DNA of 64,000 nucleotides from Lichina pygmaea. Its lineage: Eukaryota; Ascomycota; Lichinomycetes; Lichinales; Lichinaceae. The notes beneath the pieces were generated by a model. That model ran no database searches, was not told the DNA's origin, and saw only the letters and a program-made list of their open reading frames with translations. The translations under genes were made by a program, and so were the position numbers. The stretch is from assembly GCA_963422465.1 (NCBI GenBank), contig OY730172.1:4712001-4776000 (forward strand). Reading direction: 5' to 3'. Positions 44,778 through 55,077 of the stretch are shown in pieces. Position 1 is the first letter of the stretch, and each line of letters starts with the position of its first letter.

Positions 44778-46896
44778 AAGGCGCTTTGTGGGTCTATCCA
44801 TTCGAATGGCCTCCAATTGCTCTTGTGCAGACCCTTTAGATCGAATAGCCAACAGGGGTGTCTGTCGATATCCTTTCAGACGGTTATTTTTGGGGGAACA
44901 GGACAGGTCTACGTCATGTCAGATAGCATCGACTTGGGCGCGCAAAGCCAACGTCCTAGAGACATGTTGTACTCCGTAGGGCACGTAAGTATGTCCTTAC
45001 TGTATGTAGGTAGCGAGAAGAACGTCACCACTTGCCGCGCTCGTATACAAAGACTTGGGCACATGTCACGAGGGTTTTCTGGCGTAGATCAAGTCTGCAA
45101 GATCAGATGTTTCAGTGACACGGTAGCCTTGACAATACAAACTGTATCGACAGAAGGATTTATGAACAAAAGATGGCGATTGTGACGATGACGACGACGA
45201 TGATGATGATGACACTCATACAGTAGCTCCTGTACAATAAGTCGAACTAGCATTATCACGAACCCCTATCTGCCCAAATAACCGTACGGTACGTAGGTAC
45301 CGTACTAGCTTGGACGACTTCTTTGGCCGGTACCGGTGCTGTAGGTAGCCGCGGCCGAGAGCTGTCCTGTGACCAAGAGCTATCCTGAGTACCGTACCGT
45401 GCTGTACAAGCTCGATCGGGGCAGGAGAGCTCTCTCTCTCCCTCTCTCTCTCTCTCCCCCTTTGGGAGACCCGAAGGGATATACATTACCGTACCCGATC
45501 ACGTGACGCTCGATATCAGTCAACGCTCACTTAACCCACTGAGGACCCCCTCGACAATTTTGGAAATAACTCGACAACCAGCAGTCAGAATCATCTCAAA
45601 TTTGGATATGAGATAGAGCAGTATACATAGAAAAGATATTGAGCAGCAGAATTCTAGTATACAGAGTATGATAGCTTCTTTGTGACGTGATAATGTAAAT
45701 GCATGTTCAGGACCTCGTCATCTTCCCACCCCTTGTTGCTGTCACCAACATTGGGAGAAGCCTCTTTGGCTGGTGGGAAAGATTCTTTCATAGACCTTTC
45801 AACCTTCTGAACTTGTCTTTCTCCTTCTAATCACTTCTTGACTTCTCTATTAGCTATCTTTTTTACTTACTTTTCTGTCTTCTTTTCTTGCACTTGTTAC
45901 TACGCACTTTTTCCTACAATCAAAGCCTATTGATAAGGAACATAACTGGCTAAGTCTATAACTTATATGAAAGCTTTCTCCAAGCTTGTATCATTCTCTT
46001 TAGTCTTATTCGTGAATAATAGACTAAATTTTGTTGATTTTTCAAACACTATTGCTATGGGGCATGCCTAGTGTGACGTGCACATACCTCTTCACCCAAG
46101 AGATTGTCAGAGACTACCTGCCACCCACCACCTGCCACTTTGGACAGGCCAGGCCAGGAAGGCACCATATTTGGTAGATGTATAGCTCGGCTTGAGAGAT
46201 CTCAAGCTGATCAATCAATCAACCTCTTGATGTTAGTTTTTTCATCCCTTTAACAGAAAAATACTTCCAGGACCTTGGAGAAGAAGAAGTGACAAGGAAA
46301 ATAACTTAATCTACTTGAAGGATATGATGTCAGTTACAAGTTTTTGCTCTGATAGTATTCACTATGCAGGAGAAGATGTATAATCAACTATTGTATTAAC
46401 AATAGTTTCTACCTAGCGAGAGAGTAGCAGCTATATAGATAGCCACTCTCAAGAGTAGCCCGACTACAATAAACAACAAGACCAATACTCTGAGTTGTCC
46501 TGAATAGTCAGTAACACCTCCAATCACCCAAGTTAAAGTTGGCAGTTTATGACTCTGGTTGTACATAGTTAAGCAATCCAAGAATCAGATAGAAGAAGAA
46601 CAGAAGGTTCAGAAAAGTTCAGCTACTATCAAGAACTCTTTTCCACCAAGTAATAAGACCTGTCTTATTAAAAACACTGGAAAAAAGTAGAATTCAGAAA
46701 AGGAAGCTCTAAAACTGACTTCACATGAGCAAGTCTTGAGCAAGCTATCATCCTGTGTACACTAGACTTCTAATACTCCCTATCTTTTTTTATATATTCT
46801 CATCCACTACATATTCAAGTCTGAGACTATTCTGACAAAGATTTGTTGCAATATTTAAGTTTTTATCAAGGTAGTCACCAACTGAGTGTTGAGTGA
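44778..46896. other. 3' flank of UBA1 and gene-free boundary to the second repeat nest
   Basis: 44778-45250 should hold the UBA1 3' UTR. A GAT/GAC microsatellite lies at 45184-45213. GTAC-rich steps (CCGTACGGTACGTAGG) lie at 45282-45310, and a CT-rich tract at 45428-45463. From about 45500 the sequence becomes AT-rich and shows no coding, LTR or TIR structure I can support; it may be decayed repeat. Confidence 0.45.
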
Positions 46897-47405
46897 TGTT
46901 ATGACCCCTGGGATAGGAGCCACTCATTTATAGGCAATCAGGCCGTGGGCCAGGCAAGAGGACACCATGGAAGTCAAGTGACCAACCAACAAGGGGTCAC
47001 GTGACTGTCAAGACAATCTCACCAGTCTTGATGCAGGATGCAGGAAGCATCAAGACAGCCTCACCAGTCTTGACACAGGGTGCATGAAGCATCAAGACAA
47101 TCTCACCTGTCTTGACGTTGAGACTGTCAAGACAATCTCAATCATCTTGACAGGCCAGCACTATATAGTCTGGTGATAGTTCTCTTATGGAACAATCATC
47201 TTCAACTTATGTTGTGATCCAGACAACTAGATCTACTTCAATATAATACTTTTGTACAAAGCTATTGATCAGGTGTCACCACCACCATGTTCCACCAAAC
47301 CCCTTCGCACTCCTTGACACTCCTCTCCTGCAAGAACCAACCCGCCTTCCACATCTCACCCTTAATCCTATACTCGGTTAGGATAGCACAGTACAGACTG
47401 CAACA
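46897..47405 (+). repeat. LTR of element E, with inverted-repeat array
   Basis: 509 bp, TGTTATGACC to CTGCAACA. 47000-47155 holds three tandem units of 42-50 bp, each with TCAAGAC and GTCTTGA arms about 12 bp apart. CTATATAG near 47161 is the TATA box. From there on it is about 90% identical to the LTRs of B. ATCTTCAA at 47198-47205 matches, at 7 of 8 positions, the complement of TTGAAGAC at 47408-47415. Confidence 0.9.
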
Positions 47406-47462
47406 CTTTGAAGACCCTCAAGGATAAGTACCTCAGGAGTAACCAACCCTGGATTCCCTGAT

Positions 47463-48850
47463 GGAAAAGTTAGTGTCACTAAGCCAGACCTGTTCTACAG
47501 TGAAAGGAACAAGGTTGATGACTGGCTCATGCAACTCCAAGTCTACTTTCAATTCCAACCAGAGATAAAGCTACCTAAAGAAAAGTGGCCCCTCTTTGCA
47601 ACCACTTATATAAGAGGCAATGCTTATTGATAGATCAAGCCCTACGTCAACAAACATCTCTCAGGAAACAGAGACCACGACAGCACAACAGAATGGATGA
47701 CAAAATAGACGTGATTCAAGGACAAGATCAAAAGGATCCTTGGACTATCTAACGAAGATAAAGTGGCTATACGAATAATCCAGCATATCAAACAACAACA
47801 CTCCACCGCAGAGTACACCATACAGTTCAAGCAATACTCAGTACTGACCGACTGGGACAACAACACCCTGATGGTCATGTACTGACGTGGACTCAAAGAA
47901 AACATGAAGGACAAAATCACCTTTGACAGACAAGTGGTCGACACACTGGACAAGCTTATTGTACAAGCAATCAACATCAATGATAAGCTATTTGAGTGAG
48001 TGATGGAGAAACACCATGACAGAGGATACAGCCACCCCGCATGGCATGTGAGCAACCACTACAAGCTGCCTAACAAAGCACTGCCATATAACCTATATAG
48101 CTATGCACCTATGGAACTGGATGCAGTCCACCACAGGGGAAGGTTCACGAAGGGAAGGAATAACAAAAAAAGAAAAGCACTGAAGTGCTATGCCTGTGGC
48201 AAGCTAGGCCACATAGTGAAAGACTGTTGTTCAAAGAACAAGGTGCACTGACAGTAACTTAATACACTCAACAGAGACTGGAATGTCATCAAGCCAGAGG
48301 ACCCACCAGGAGAGGCTCAGCTATCTCTTGAATAATAGGACAACTACAATCAGACATTGGAAGCAGCCCACCAACTGGCAACATCAGGAGGTAAGGATCT
48401 ACCAGAACAGACAGGTCAGGACAAGGGACAGGAGCCCTTAACCACCTCTGATAGGGACTGAGACAAACTCACGTCTATCAAAGAAGAAATACCACAAGAA
48501 AGCTATACTTACAGCATAGACCCACGAAACCTACAGCACAGCAAACTACAGTGGAGGTTTTGCATGAAGCACTACTGCATCTACCACAAACAACTACAAA
48601 GGTACAGAGGACATTCACCCTACTATGCCAACTGCCACAAGTATTGAGTCAATTGCAAGAAGGATGTGTGTAAGATCCACCTTTGGGACAAACACCAACA
48701 CACCACATTCCCCGGGCACACACATGATTGGCACGAACACCTCATATTCCTACAGCAAGGCAACAACAACAACTGCTACATCAACAACTGGCAGTACTGC
48801 CTTAAGTCTGGATGTGACAAGCATCAGCAAGATAAATTCATGAACAGATT
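47463..48850 (+). pseudogene. gag region of element E with Cys/His block
   Basis: Capsid-like part at about 47463-48000, CCHC knuckle CYACGKLGHIVKDC near 48188-48230, then a Cys/His-rich block at 48540-48840 (KIHLWDKHQHTTFPGHTHDW, then CYINNWQYCLKSGCDKH). Over 80% of residues appear to match element B. Broken, a few breaks. Confidence 0.75.
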
Positions 48851-49364
48851 CCTTAGAACTGATAGGAATAGCTGTAACTCTTCCCAGAACCACGTCCTTC
48901 AAGGACCATCATTTTTGACAAACACCACAATTTGTCATATATTCTGGAAAACAGCCGAGTTCCTCTCTGAAACCACTCAAACCTTAAGGTGAAAACCCAT
49001 CACCTTTGAGAACCACGCATGTTTGTCAAAAGTTGTGATCTTGAATCCACGATCTTCTTCAACAACCAGCAATCTACCCACAACCAGAGAGAGAGTCTCA
49101 GTATAAGAGGAATAGTTAGAGTCTGACTGACTCTGGAGCTAGCAGAGTCTTTGGCTCAAGGAAAGTCTAGATAGGGGGTCTGGTCCCTAGTCTAGGTTAA
49201 TACTTCTAGCTTTGCCCAGAGCTTGGAAAAAGCTGCCCAGGAAAGTCTAGTCTTGGGGATTGGTCCCAGGACTAGATTATTACTGCTGGGAAACCAGGTG
49301 ACTCTTCTTTCTGGCAGTACTCTGCAGACAGAAAACACCCAACCAGTGCCAAACAATCTCTAAC

Positions 49365-50756
49365 ATAGCTCCCAAGAAGAAAAAACCCACCTCTTCAGAA
49401 AGTAACACCAGAGCTACACCAGCTATACTCTCCCAACCAGCTTCCAGTCTGCCTAGCACCCAGTCCAGCTCTCCTACCCTCCAACCAGCTCCCCAGAATG
49501 ACTACAAACTAGTAGACTCCTGGATCAAAACCCAACCAGTCCCAGAATCTATTCTGAAAAGCTGGGAAAATATCAAAAAGAACTCCTTCTCTACAGAAGC
49601 CCAGTCTAGCTCCACTGGCCTCACCAACAGAATCTTCCAGGAGCTGGAGAATATCAACAAGCGGCTGGACAAACAAGAAGCCAAGCCATCATATGCCCAG
49701 GCTGTCCAAAAATCTATTCCAGCACAAATCCCTCTACCTGCAAGAATTCTCAAAGAAGTTCTTGTACATCCTGGTATCCAGCCACCTGACATGGCTAATA
49801 GAACTCACATCCAGCTTTTCCAGGCTCTTCAAGACAGACTACCCAGCCCCTACAACAAGCAGGTCAGAGCAGTAAGGAAACTTCCTTCAGGGGATATCCT
49901 TATTAACACAGAAAGCCAAGAGACTAAAGTCTTCCTAGAGAAAAACCCTGCCTGGGTATCAGCTATCTTCACAAAGGAAGCAACCATCCAGCCCAAGAGA
50001 TTCCCAGTTCTGATCCATGGAGTCCGAACAGAAGATATCCAACCTGAAGACCTGGAGAAAACCTGCCAGATAATCCAGAACAGCAACCTATCTCTGAGCA
50101 AGCAAATCACCATCCTGAGAGCCTACTGGTCTAAGAAGGCTATAGCTCAAAAGAAGCCAGTTACCTCTCTCCACCTGGATCTGGCTACCCCTGAACAAGC
50201 CAATCTTTTGATTGAGAGTGGGCTAGTGCTGGGGCACAGGATGCATGAAGCAGAACCTTTTCTGGCAGACACAGTTATTGCACAATGTTTCAAGTGCTTT
50301 GGCTATGGGCACCAAGCACACTTCTGCAAGAACAAAGCTGTGTGTGGTGCCTGTGGAGGCCAGCATGAAAGGAGAGCCTGCCAAGTTCCTGAACAGCTTC
50401 TCAAGCCAAAATACTGCAACTGCAGAGGAGCTCACCCAGCCTGGGCCAGTGTCTGTCCAGTACGCCAGGAAGCAGCCAAGAAGGCAAGAGAAGCATGGAA
50501 CACACGCCCAGGAAAATATGAGATCCCAACAGCTACCTCTGTTCCAGCTCTACAACCCCCCCCAGTTATGTCTTTCCCTCTCTCTCAGTCTCTACCAGAG
50601 GGGAAAAAATGTAAAACAGCTGAGCCAAGCAGAAGCTCAGAGAGACTCAGAGATGCACTCCCAGAAGTGCAAATTCTTTCTTCAAGATCAGCCAACTCTG
50701 GAGGAAAGCTACCAGCTAACTCCTTCAAGATCTTTGATGCTGAGATGTCTGCATGA
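49365..50756 (+). pseudogene. LINE ORF1 (gag-like nucleic-acid-binding protein)
   Basis: The frame is open from 49365 to the TGA at 50754-50756 (about 463 residues). The expected start reads ATA (ATAGCTCCCAAGAAG) where ATG would be expected, so this copy may lack its normal start; the first ATG in frame is at 49791. N-terminus is Lys/Ser/Pro-rich. The C-terminal half has an RRM-like region and Cys knuckles CFKCFGYGHQAHFC near 50290 and CGACGGQHERRAC near 50344, followed by CNCRGAHPAWASVC. Typical of Tad/I-clade ORF1 proteins that coat the RNA. Confidence 0.75.
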
Positions 50757-51147
50757 AAGACACAAAGCTGACACTTCTCCAGTATAATGTGCAAAAAAGC
50801 CAATCAGTCCAAGAGCTACTGCTAGCAACCTCAGCTCTCCAAGAGGTGGACATTATTGCACTTCAAGAGCCCTGGAAAAACCCTCACCTAGAAACAAGCA
50901 CTTCAACTGTTTTCTCTTCCTTTCTTCCTCTCTACTGTTCAGAGATTGGCAGAACACTTTTTCTTATTAATAAAAATCTGAAACTCTCTTCTCTTCATCC
51001 TACCTTCTGGAATAAAGACTTTGTTTCTCTTGAAATCTACTTGGAAAACTCTCCTACTTCTCTTTGGGTACATAATCTCTACTTCACCCCATCAAGTCAA
51101 GAAAACTACACAGAAGCATCAGAAGCTCTTCTCTGTTTACTCCAAAA
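50753..51147 (+). pseudogene. LINE ORF2, endonuclease N-terminus (copy 1)
   Basis: ATG at 50753 overlaps the ORF1 stop as ATGA. It encodes LLQYNVQKSQSVQELL and IIALQEPWKNPH, the first two motifs of an apurinic-type endonuclease (Asn of the QYN motif, Glu of QEPW). The frame is cut by the inverted LINE at about 51147, so the rest of the endonuclease is absent here. Confidence 0.8.
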
Positions 51148-54100
51148 TTTTGATTTGATTCTTACACTGTTTGTAGCTTTACAGCCATGCAGATCTTCCA
51201 GCTAATAGTGAACTTCTTCAGAAAACCTTTAAAGGAATAAAAACTGAAGACAGGGAGGTGACTAGAAAGTGTAGCAAAAGGAAATCTTGTAGTGTCTGGT
51301 AGGAAAAGCTTCTAGATGTTGGAGTGTGAATAGTGAAGTTTGAAAGCCAGATTAAATTGGTTTAGTCTTTTCAAAGACATAAACCAGTACAGAAACTTCT
51401 GTAGAAGCTCTGGGTTTGAAATAATAGTAGTGAAATCTTGGGGGTTAAAGAGAGCATGTTGTCTTTGACTTGAGTAGAGAGAGCATGAAGAGGTGATATA
51501 CTTTACTGTCTCTTCTGCTTGACCACACATGCATAGGGGGGTAGGAAAGTCAGGGACTCCAGCTCTGAAAAGAAAACTTGCTAGACCAATTCTCCCAGTT
51601 CTGGTTTGCAGTAGTAGACTTGCCTCAGCTTTCTGTAGCTCTTTGTAGAGCTTTAGGTTGTTGTAGTGAGGTTTTTGGCAAAACACCTGCCATCCAGCAT
51701 AGCCTTTTCTTTTCTTCTCCTCCCATTGGTTTTCCCACTCTTTAGTAAAGAGTATTTGTAGTTCTTTCTTTGAACTAGCCTGGTTAGTAGTTATTTGACT
51801 TAACCAAGTGAACTTCCAATTAGGAGAGATAGTTGAGCATTTCTTTAAAGGTTTCCTCATTGAAGAAGCATAGGAAGAAATAGTAGAAAAGGTACTGTCA
51901 AGAAAGTCTTTCAGAGAGGAGGTTTGGATAGAAGATAGAAAACAAGCTGTGCGAAATTTAAAATAGAGATCTAGAGGTAAAAGAAAAAGCTCACTCTCTA
52001 ATAGAAAAGAAGGAGTGGCTTTGAAAGCACCCCCAATAAGTCTCAGACATTTGTTTTGGAATATGATAAGAGAGGAAATATTAGAGGATTTTCTGAGTGG
52101 GTTGAACCAAATTCCCACTGCATAGCTCAGTACAGATCTGAGTATTGCAGTGTACACAAGGCGTGCTGTGAGAACTGGAAAGCCCCAGGTGGAGTAAGAG
52201 GTTCTAGAAAGAGAAGATAGTGCTTTTTGTGCTTTTTGAAGAATAATTCTCTGGTGTTTGTGCCAGTGGAGTTTGGCATCCAGGTACACTCCCAATACTC
52301 GCACTTCTTCTTTTGGTTTTAGAATCACATTCCCAAGTCTAAGCTTGAGCTGCAGATTGTCTGATCTTCTTCTGGAAAAATGAAGTATTTCATATTTCTC
52401 AGGAGAGAAGACTATTCCATGTCTTGCAGCCCAAGATAGACATTTAAGATGTGTATTCTTCAACTTCAGAAGGTTGCTTTTAAGAGAGTGTCCAAATGCA
52501 AGCAGATTTGTATCATCTGCAAATCCCAGAGCAGAAACACCAGTAGTAGGAGAATGTACAGTCTCATGAAGTTCAGAAATATAGAATAGAAAAAGAATAG
52601 GAGACAAAGGGGAACCTTGGGGAACTCCACAGTGAATAGGAATAGAAGAGGACTCAGAGTCATCAAAAACTAGAGTGGTGGTACGTCTGGTACAGAAAGA
52701 GAAGATCCAAGAAGTTAGCCAGAGAGGGATTCCTTTTCTCTCCAGAATCTTTTGAAGAATCTCTGGAAGAACTCTGTCATATGCTCCTGAGATATCCAGA
52801 GAAAGTAGAGATGCAACCATGCCTTCTTTCCAGACTTTTTCCACTTGGGAAGTTAGAAGGAAAAGTGCTGATTCAGTTGATCTGCCTTTCCTGAACCCCA
52901 TCTGGATTTCTGGCAAGAGTTTAGCCTCTTCTGCTACCTTGCTTAGTCTGGCTGCTGTAATAGCTTCCATCAGCTTGCCAGTTGTGTTTAGCAGAGCTAT
53001 AGGGCGCCAGGCTTTAGCTTGGTTATAGATTCCCTTGCCAGGTTTTCTTAGACAGACTGTTTTTGCATTCTTGAATTTCTCTGGAAAGTATTCCAGTCTC
53101 CAGCATGTTGATGTGAGAACAGCTATAGCTTGGCAGAACTTGGGACCCAGAGCTTTCAGAAATCCATTTGGCAGCTTGTCTTTTCCTCCTGCTGTAAAAG
53201 GTTTCTTCTTGTTCAGAATTTGCTCCACTTCTTCAGTGGTAACCTCCTGAGAAAGCTGGATCTCTGGGGTACTCTGGTGACTTTCTGTACTTGGTTCTGG
53301 AACACGTGCTTCTGGAAAGAATTGAGCTGAGAAAGATTTTGTCTTCTCCTCAAAGCTTTTGGCTAGTCCTTCTTGAGTCTCCAGATCAGGGACCAGAGGA
53401 AGATCAGGGGTCTTGTTAGCTTTTGATTTTCCCCACTTTGCAAGCTTCCAGAATTTTGAGGAACTGGCTAGCTCATGAACTTGTTTTCTGAAGGTGTTCT
53501 GTTTGCCTTCTCTGACAGCTTTCTTCTTGAGCTTAGTTGCTTCTTCTAGCTCTTCTTGGCTTGCCTGTCCTCTGAGCACTTGTCTTCTTATTCTTCTTTC
53601 CTGCTTAACTTTAGTTTGGATCTCTTGGTTCCACCAGGGGACTGAGTGACTAGATTGCTTCTGGAGTTCTGTGCATCTGTCTGCTATTTCTTGGAGAAAG
53701 TGGTTAAGATATTCCAAGTACTCATCCACTTCATGTTTATCTTGAAAGTGGAAGGGCAGCTGCAAATTATTACACTCTTGTTTTGCCAGGTTTGTGTCCA
53801 GTGTTTTCCAGTTCCTTTCTGGCTTCCAGGCTTTTCTTGGTGAGTCCAGGTCCAGGCTAGTTAGCACAGGTCTGTGGTCAGACCCATGAAAGAACTGCAA
53901 AGCAATTTTAGAAAAGATTAGAGAGTTAGAAAGAGAAGAAGATATAAAGGAAAGATCAATAGGTGAACAGGGTTTGTGGGAAAGAGATCTAGCTCTTGTG
54001 GGTGTAAAAGGTGCAATAGCTAACTCCAGATTTGAGTTTTTCATTAGAGTTTGGAACTTGTGTGCAGTGTCAGAATATAGTCTTCTTTTCTTTGACCAGT

Positions 54101-54511
54101 CAGGGTGGTGAAGATTTGAGTCTGTAAGAAGAATATGCTGCCCTTTTGCTTGTAAAGCATTTTGGAGTAGACAGAGAAGAGCTTCTGATGCTTGTAGGTA
54201 GTTCTCTTGACTTGAGGGAGTGAAGTATAGATTATGCACCCACAGAGAAGTAGAGGTGTTTTCCAGATGAATTTCAAGAGAAACAAAGTCTTTACTCCAG
54301 AAAGTAGGGTGGAGAGATGACAGATTCAGGTTTTTGTTAATAAGAAAAAGAGTTCTACCAATCTCTGGAGAATATAAAGGAAGAAAAGAAGAAAAAACAG
54401 TTGAGGTGCTGGTTTGAAGGTGAGGATTCTTCCAGGGTTCTTGAAGTGCAATAATATCTACTTCTTGAAGAGTTGGGGTTGCTAGAAGTAGCTCTTGGAC
54501 TGATTGGCTTT
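51148..54511 (-). mobile_element. Tad-like LINE copy 2, inverted, 5'-truncated
   Basis: A minus-strand LINE whose 3' end (tail AAGAATCAAATCAAAAT, read on the minus strand) abuts copy 1 at 51147 and whose 5' end is truncated at 54511, about 14 codons into ORF2. 5' truncation is the usual outcome of target-primed reverse transcription. Its ORF2 is uninterrupted, so it is young compared with its neighbours. Confidence 0.85.
51312..54511 (-). CDS. LINE ORF2: endonuclease-reverse transcriptase (5'-truncated)
   Basis: An open frame of about 1,066 codons on the minus strand, lacking only the first 14 or so residues (including the endonuclease Asn). Endonuclease: QEPWKNPH, LLTDSNLHHPDW and FHGSDHRPVLTSLDL (catalytic Asp/His). 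Reverse transcriptase: DKLPNGFLKALG, LLSLDISGAYDRVLP (first catalytic Asp), GVPQGSPLSPILFLFYI and FADDTNLLAFG (catalytic Asp pair). The C-terminus has a Cys/His motif CMCGQAEETVKYITSSC. The RNase H domain found between RT and the Cys motif in many Tad elements is not recognisable: no YTDGS-like block. A possible in-frame start lies further in; the original ATG is absent. Confidence 0.85.
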
Positions 54512-55077
54512 ACCAACAACAAGAAGTTACGTGACTGTCAAGACACACAGGCAGCTTGACACAGCATGCATGAAGCATCAAGACAATCTCACCAGTCTTG
54601 ATGCAGGATGCAGGAAGTATCAAGACAGCCTCACCAGTCTTGACACAGCATGCATGAAGTATCAAGACAGTCTCACCTGTCTTGACGCAGGATGCATAAC
54701 ATGGTGGGACTGTCAAGACAATCTCACCTGTCTTGACACAGGGTGCATAACATGGTGGGACTGTCAAGACAATCTCACCTGTCTTGATGTCAAGACTGTT
54801 GAGACAATCTTGATTGTCTTGACTGGCCAGCACTATATAGTCTGGTAATAGTTCCCTTATAAAATAATCATCTTCAACTCATGTTGTGATCCAGACAACT
54901 AGATCTACTTCAATACAATCCTTTTGTACAAAGCCATTGATCAGGTGTCACCACCACCACATTCCACCAAACCTCTTCGCACTTCTTGACACTCCTCTCC
55001 TGCGAGAACCAACCTGCCTTCCACATCTTGCCCTTAATCCTATACTCAGTTAGGACAGCACAGTACAGACCACAACA
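54512..55077 (+). repeat. LTR (E type), lacking its first bases
   Basis: Matches the LTR of element E from about its base 75 to its end (CACAACA at 55071-55077), with an array of about six TCAAGAC...GTCTTGA units (54535-54810) and the shared CTATATAG/R-U5 half. No internal element sequence follows; LINE ORF2 resumes at 55078. Probably a solo or remnant LTR, its left end replaced by the inverted LINE. Confidence 0.85.

Larger units (their letters stand above)
46897..48875 (+). mobile_element. Element E: 5' part of a B-like Ty3/gypsy element
   Basis: A 509-bp LTR (46897-47405) is followed by gag and the Cys/His block, closely matching element B in protein sequence. It stops at 48875 where the LINE 5' end begins. 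Protease and pol of this copy are not seen. The LTR shares its promoter-proximal half with B but has a different upstream array. Broken and truncated. Confidence 0.85.
48876..51147 (+). mobile_element. Tad-like LINE copy 1, 5' part
   Basis: Begins AACTCTTCCCAG, the same first bases as the LINE fragment at 60509, so this is probably the true 5' end. A 5' UTR of about 490 bp contains two related 80-bp units starting GAAAGTCTAG (49161, 49241). ORF1 (49365-50756) and the start of ORF2 (from 50753) follow. The copy is interrupted at about 51147 by an inverted LINE copy; its 3' part resumes at 55078. Confidence 0.85.

Noticed and set aside
46396-46581. 61-codon minus-strand frame with hydrophobic stretch
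   Set aside because: Isolated, short, in AT-rich sequence with no supporting signal.
51147-54511. Twin-priming inversion of one LINE
   Set aside because: In twin priming the element's tail is on the outside. Here the tail of the inverted copy faces the middle, the two copies overlap in ORF2, and copy 1 has its own tail at 57107-57125. Two insertions fit better.
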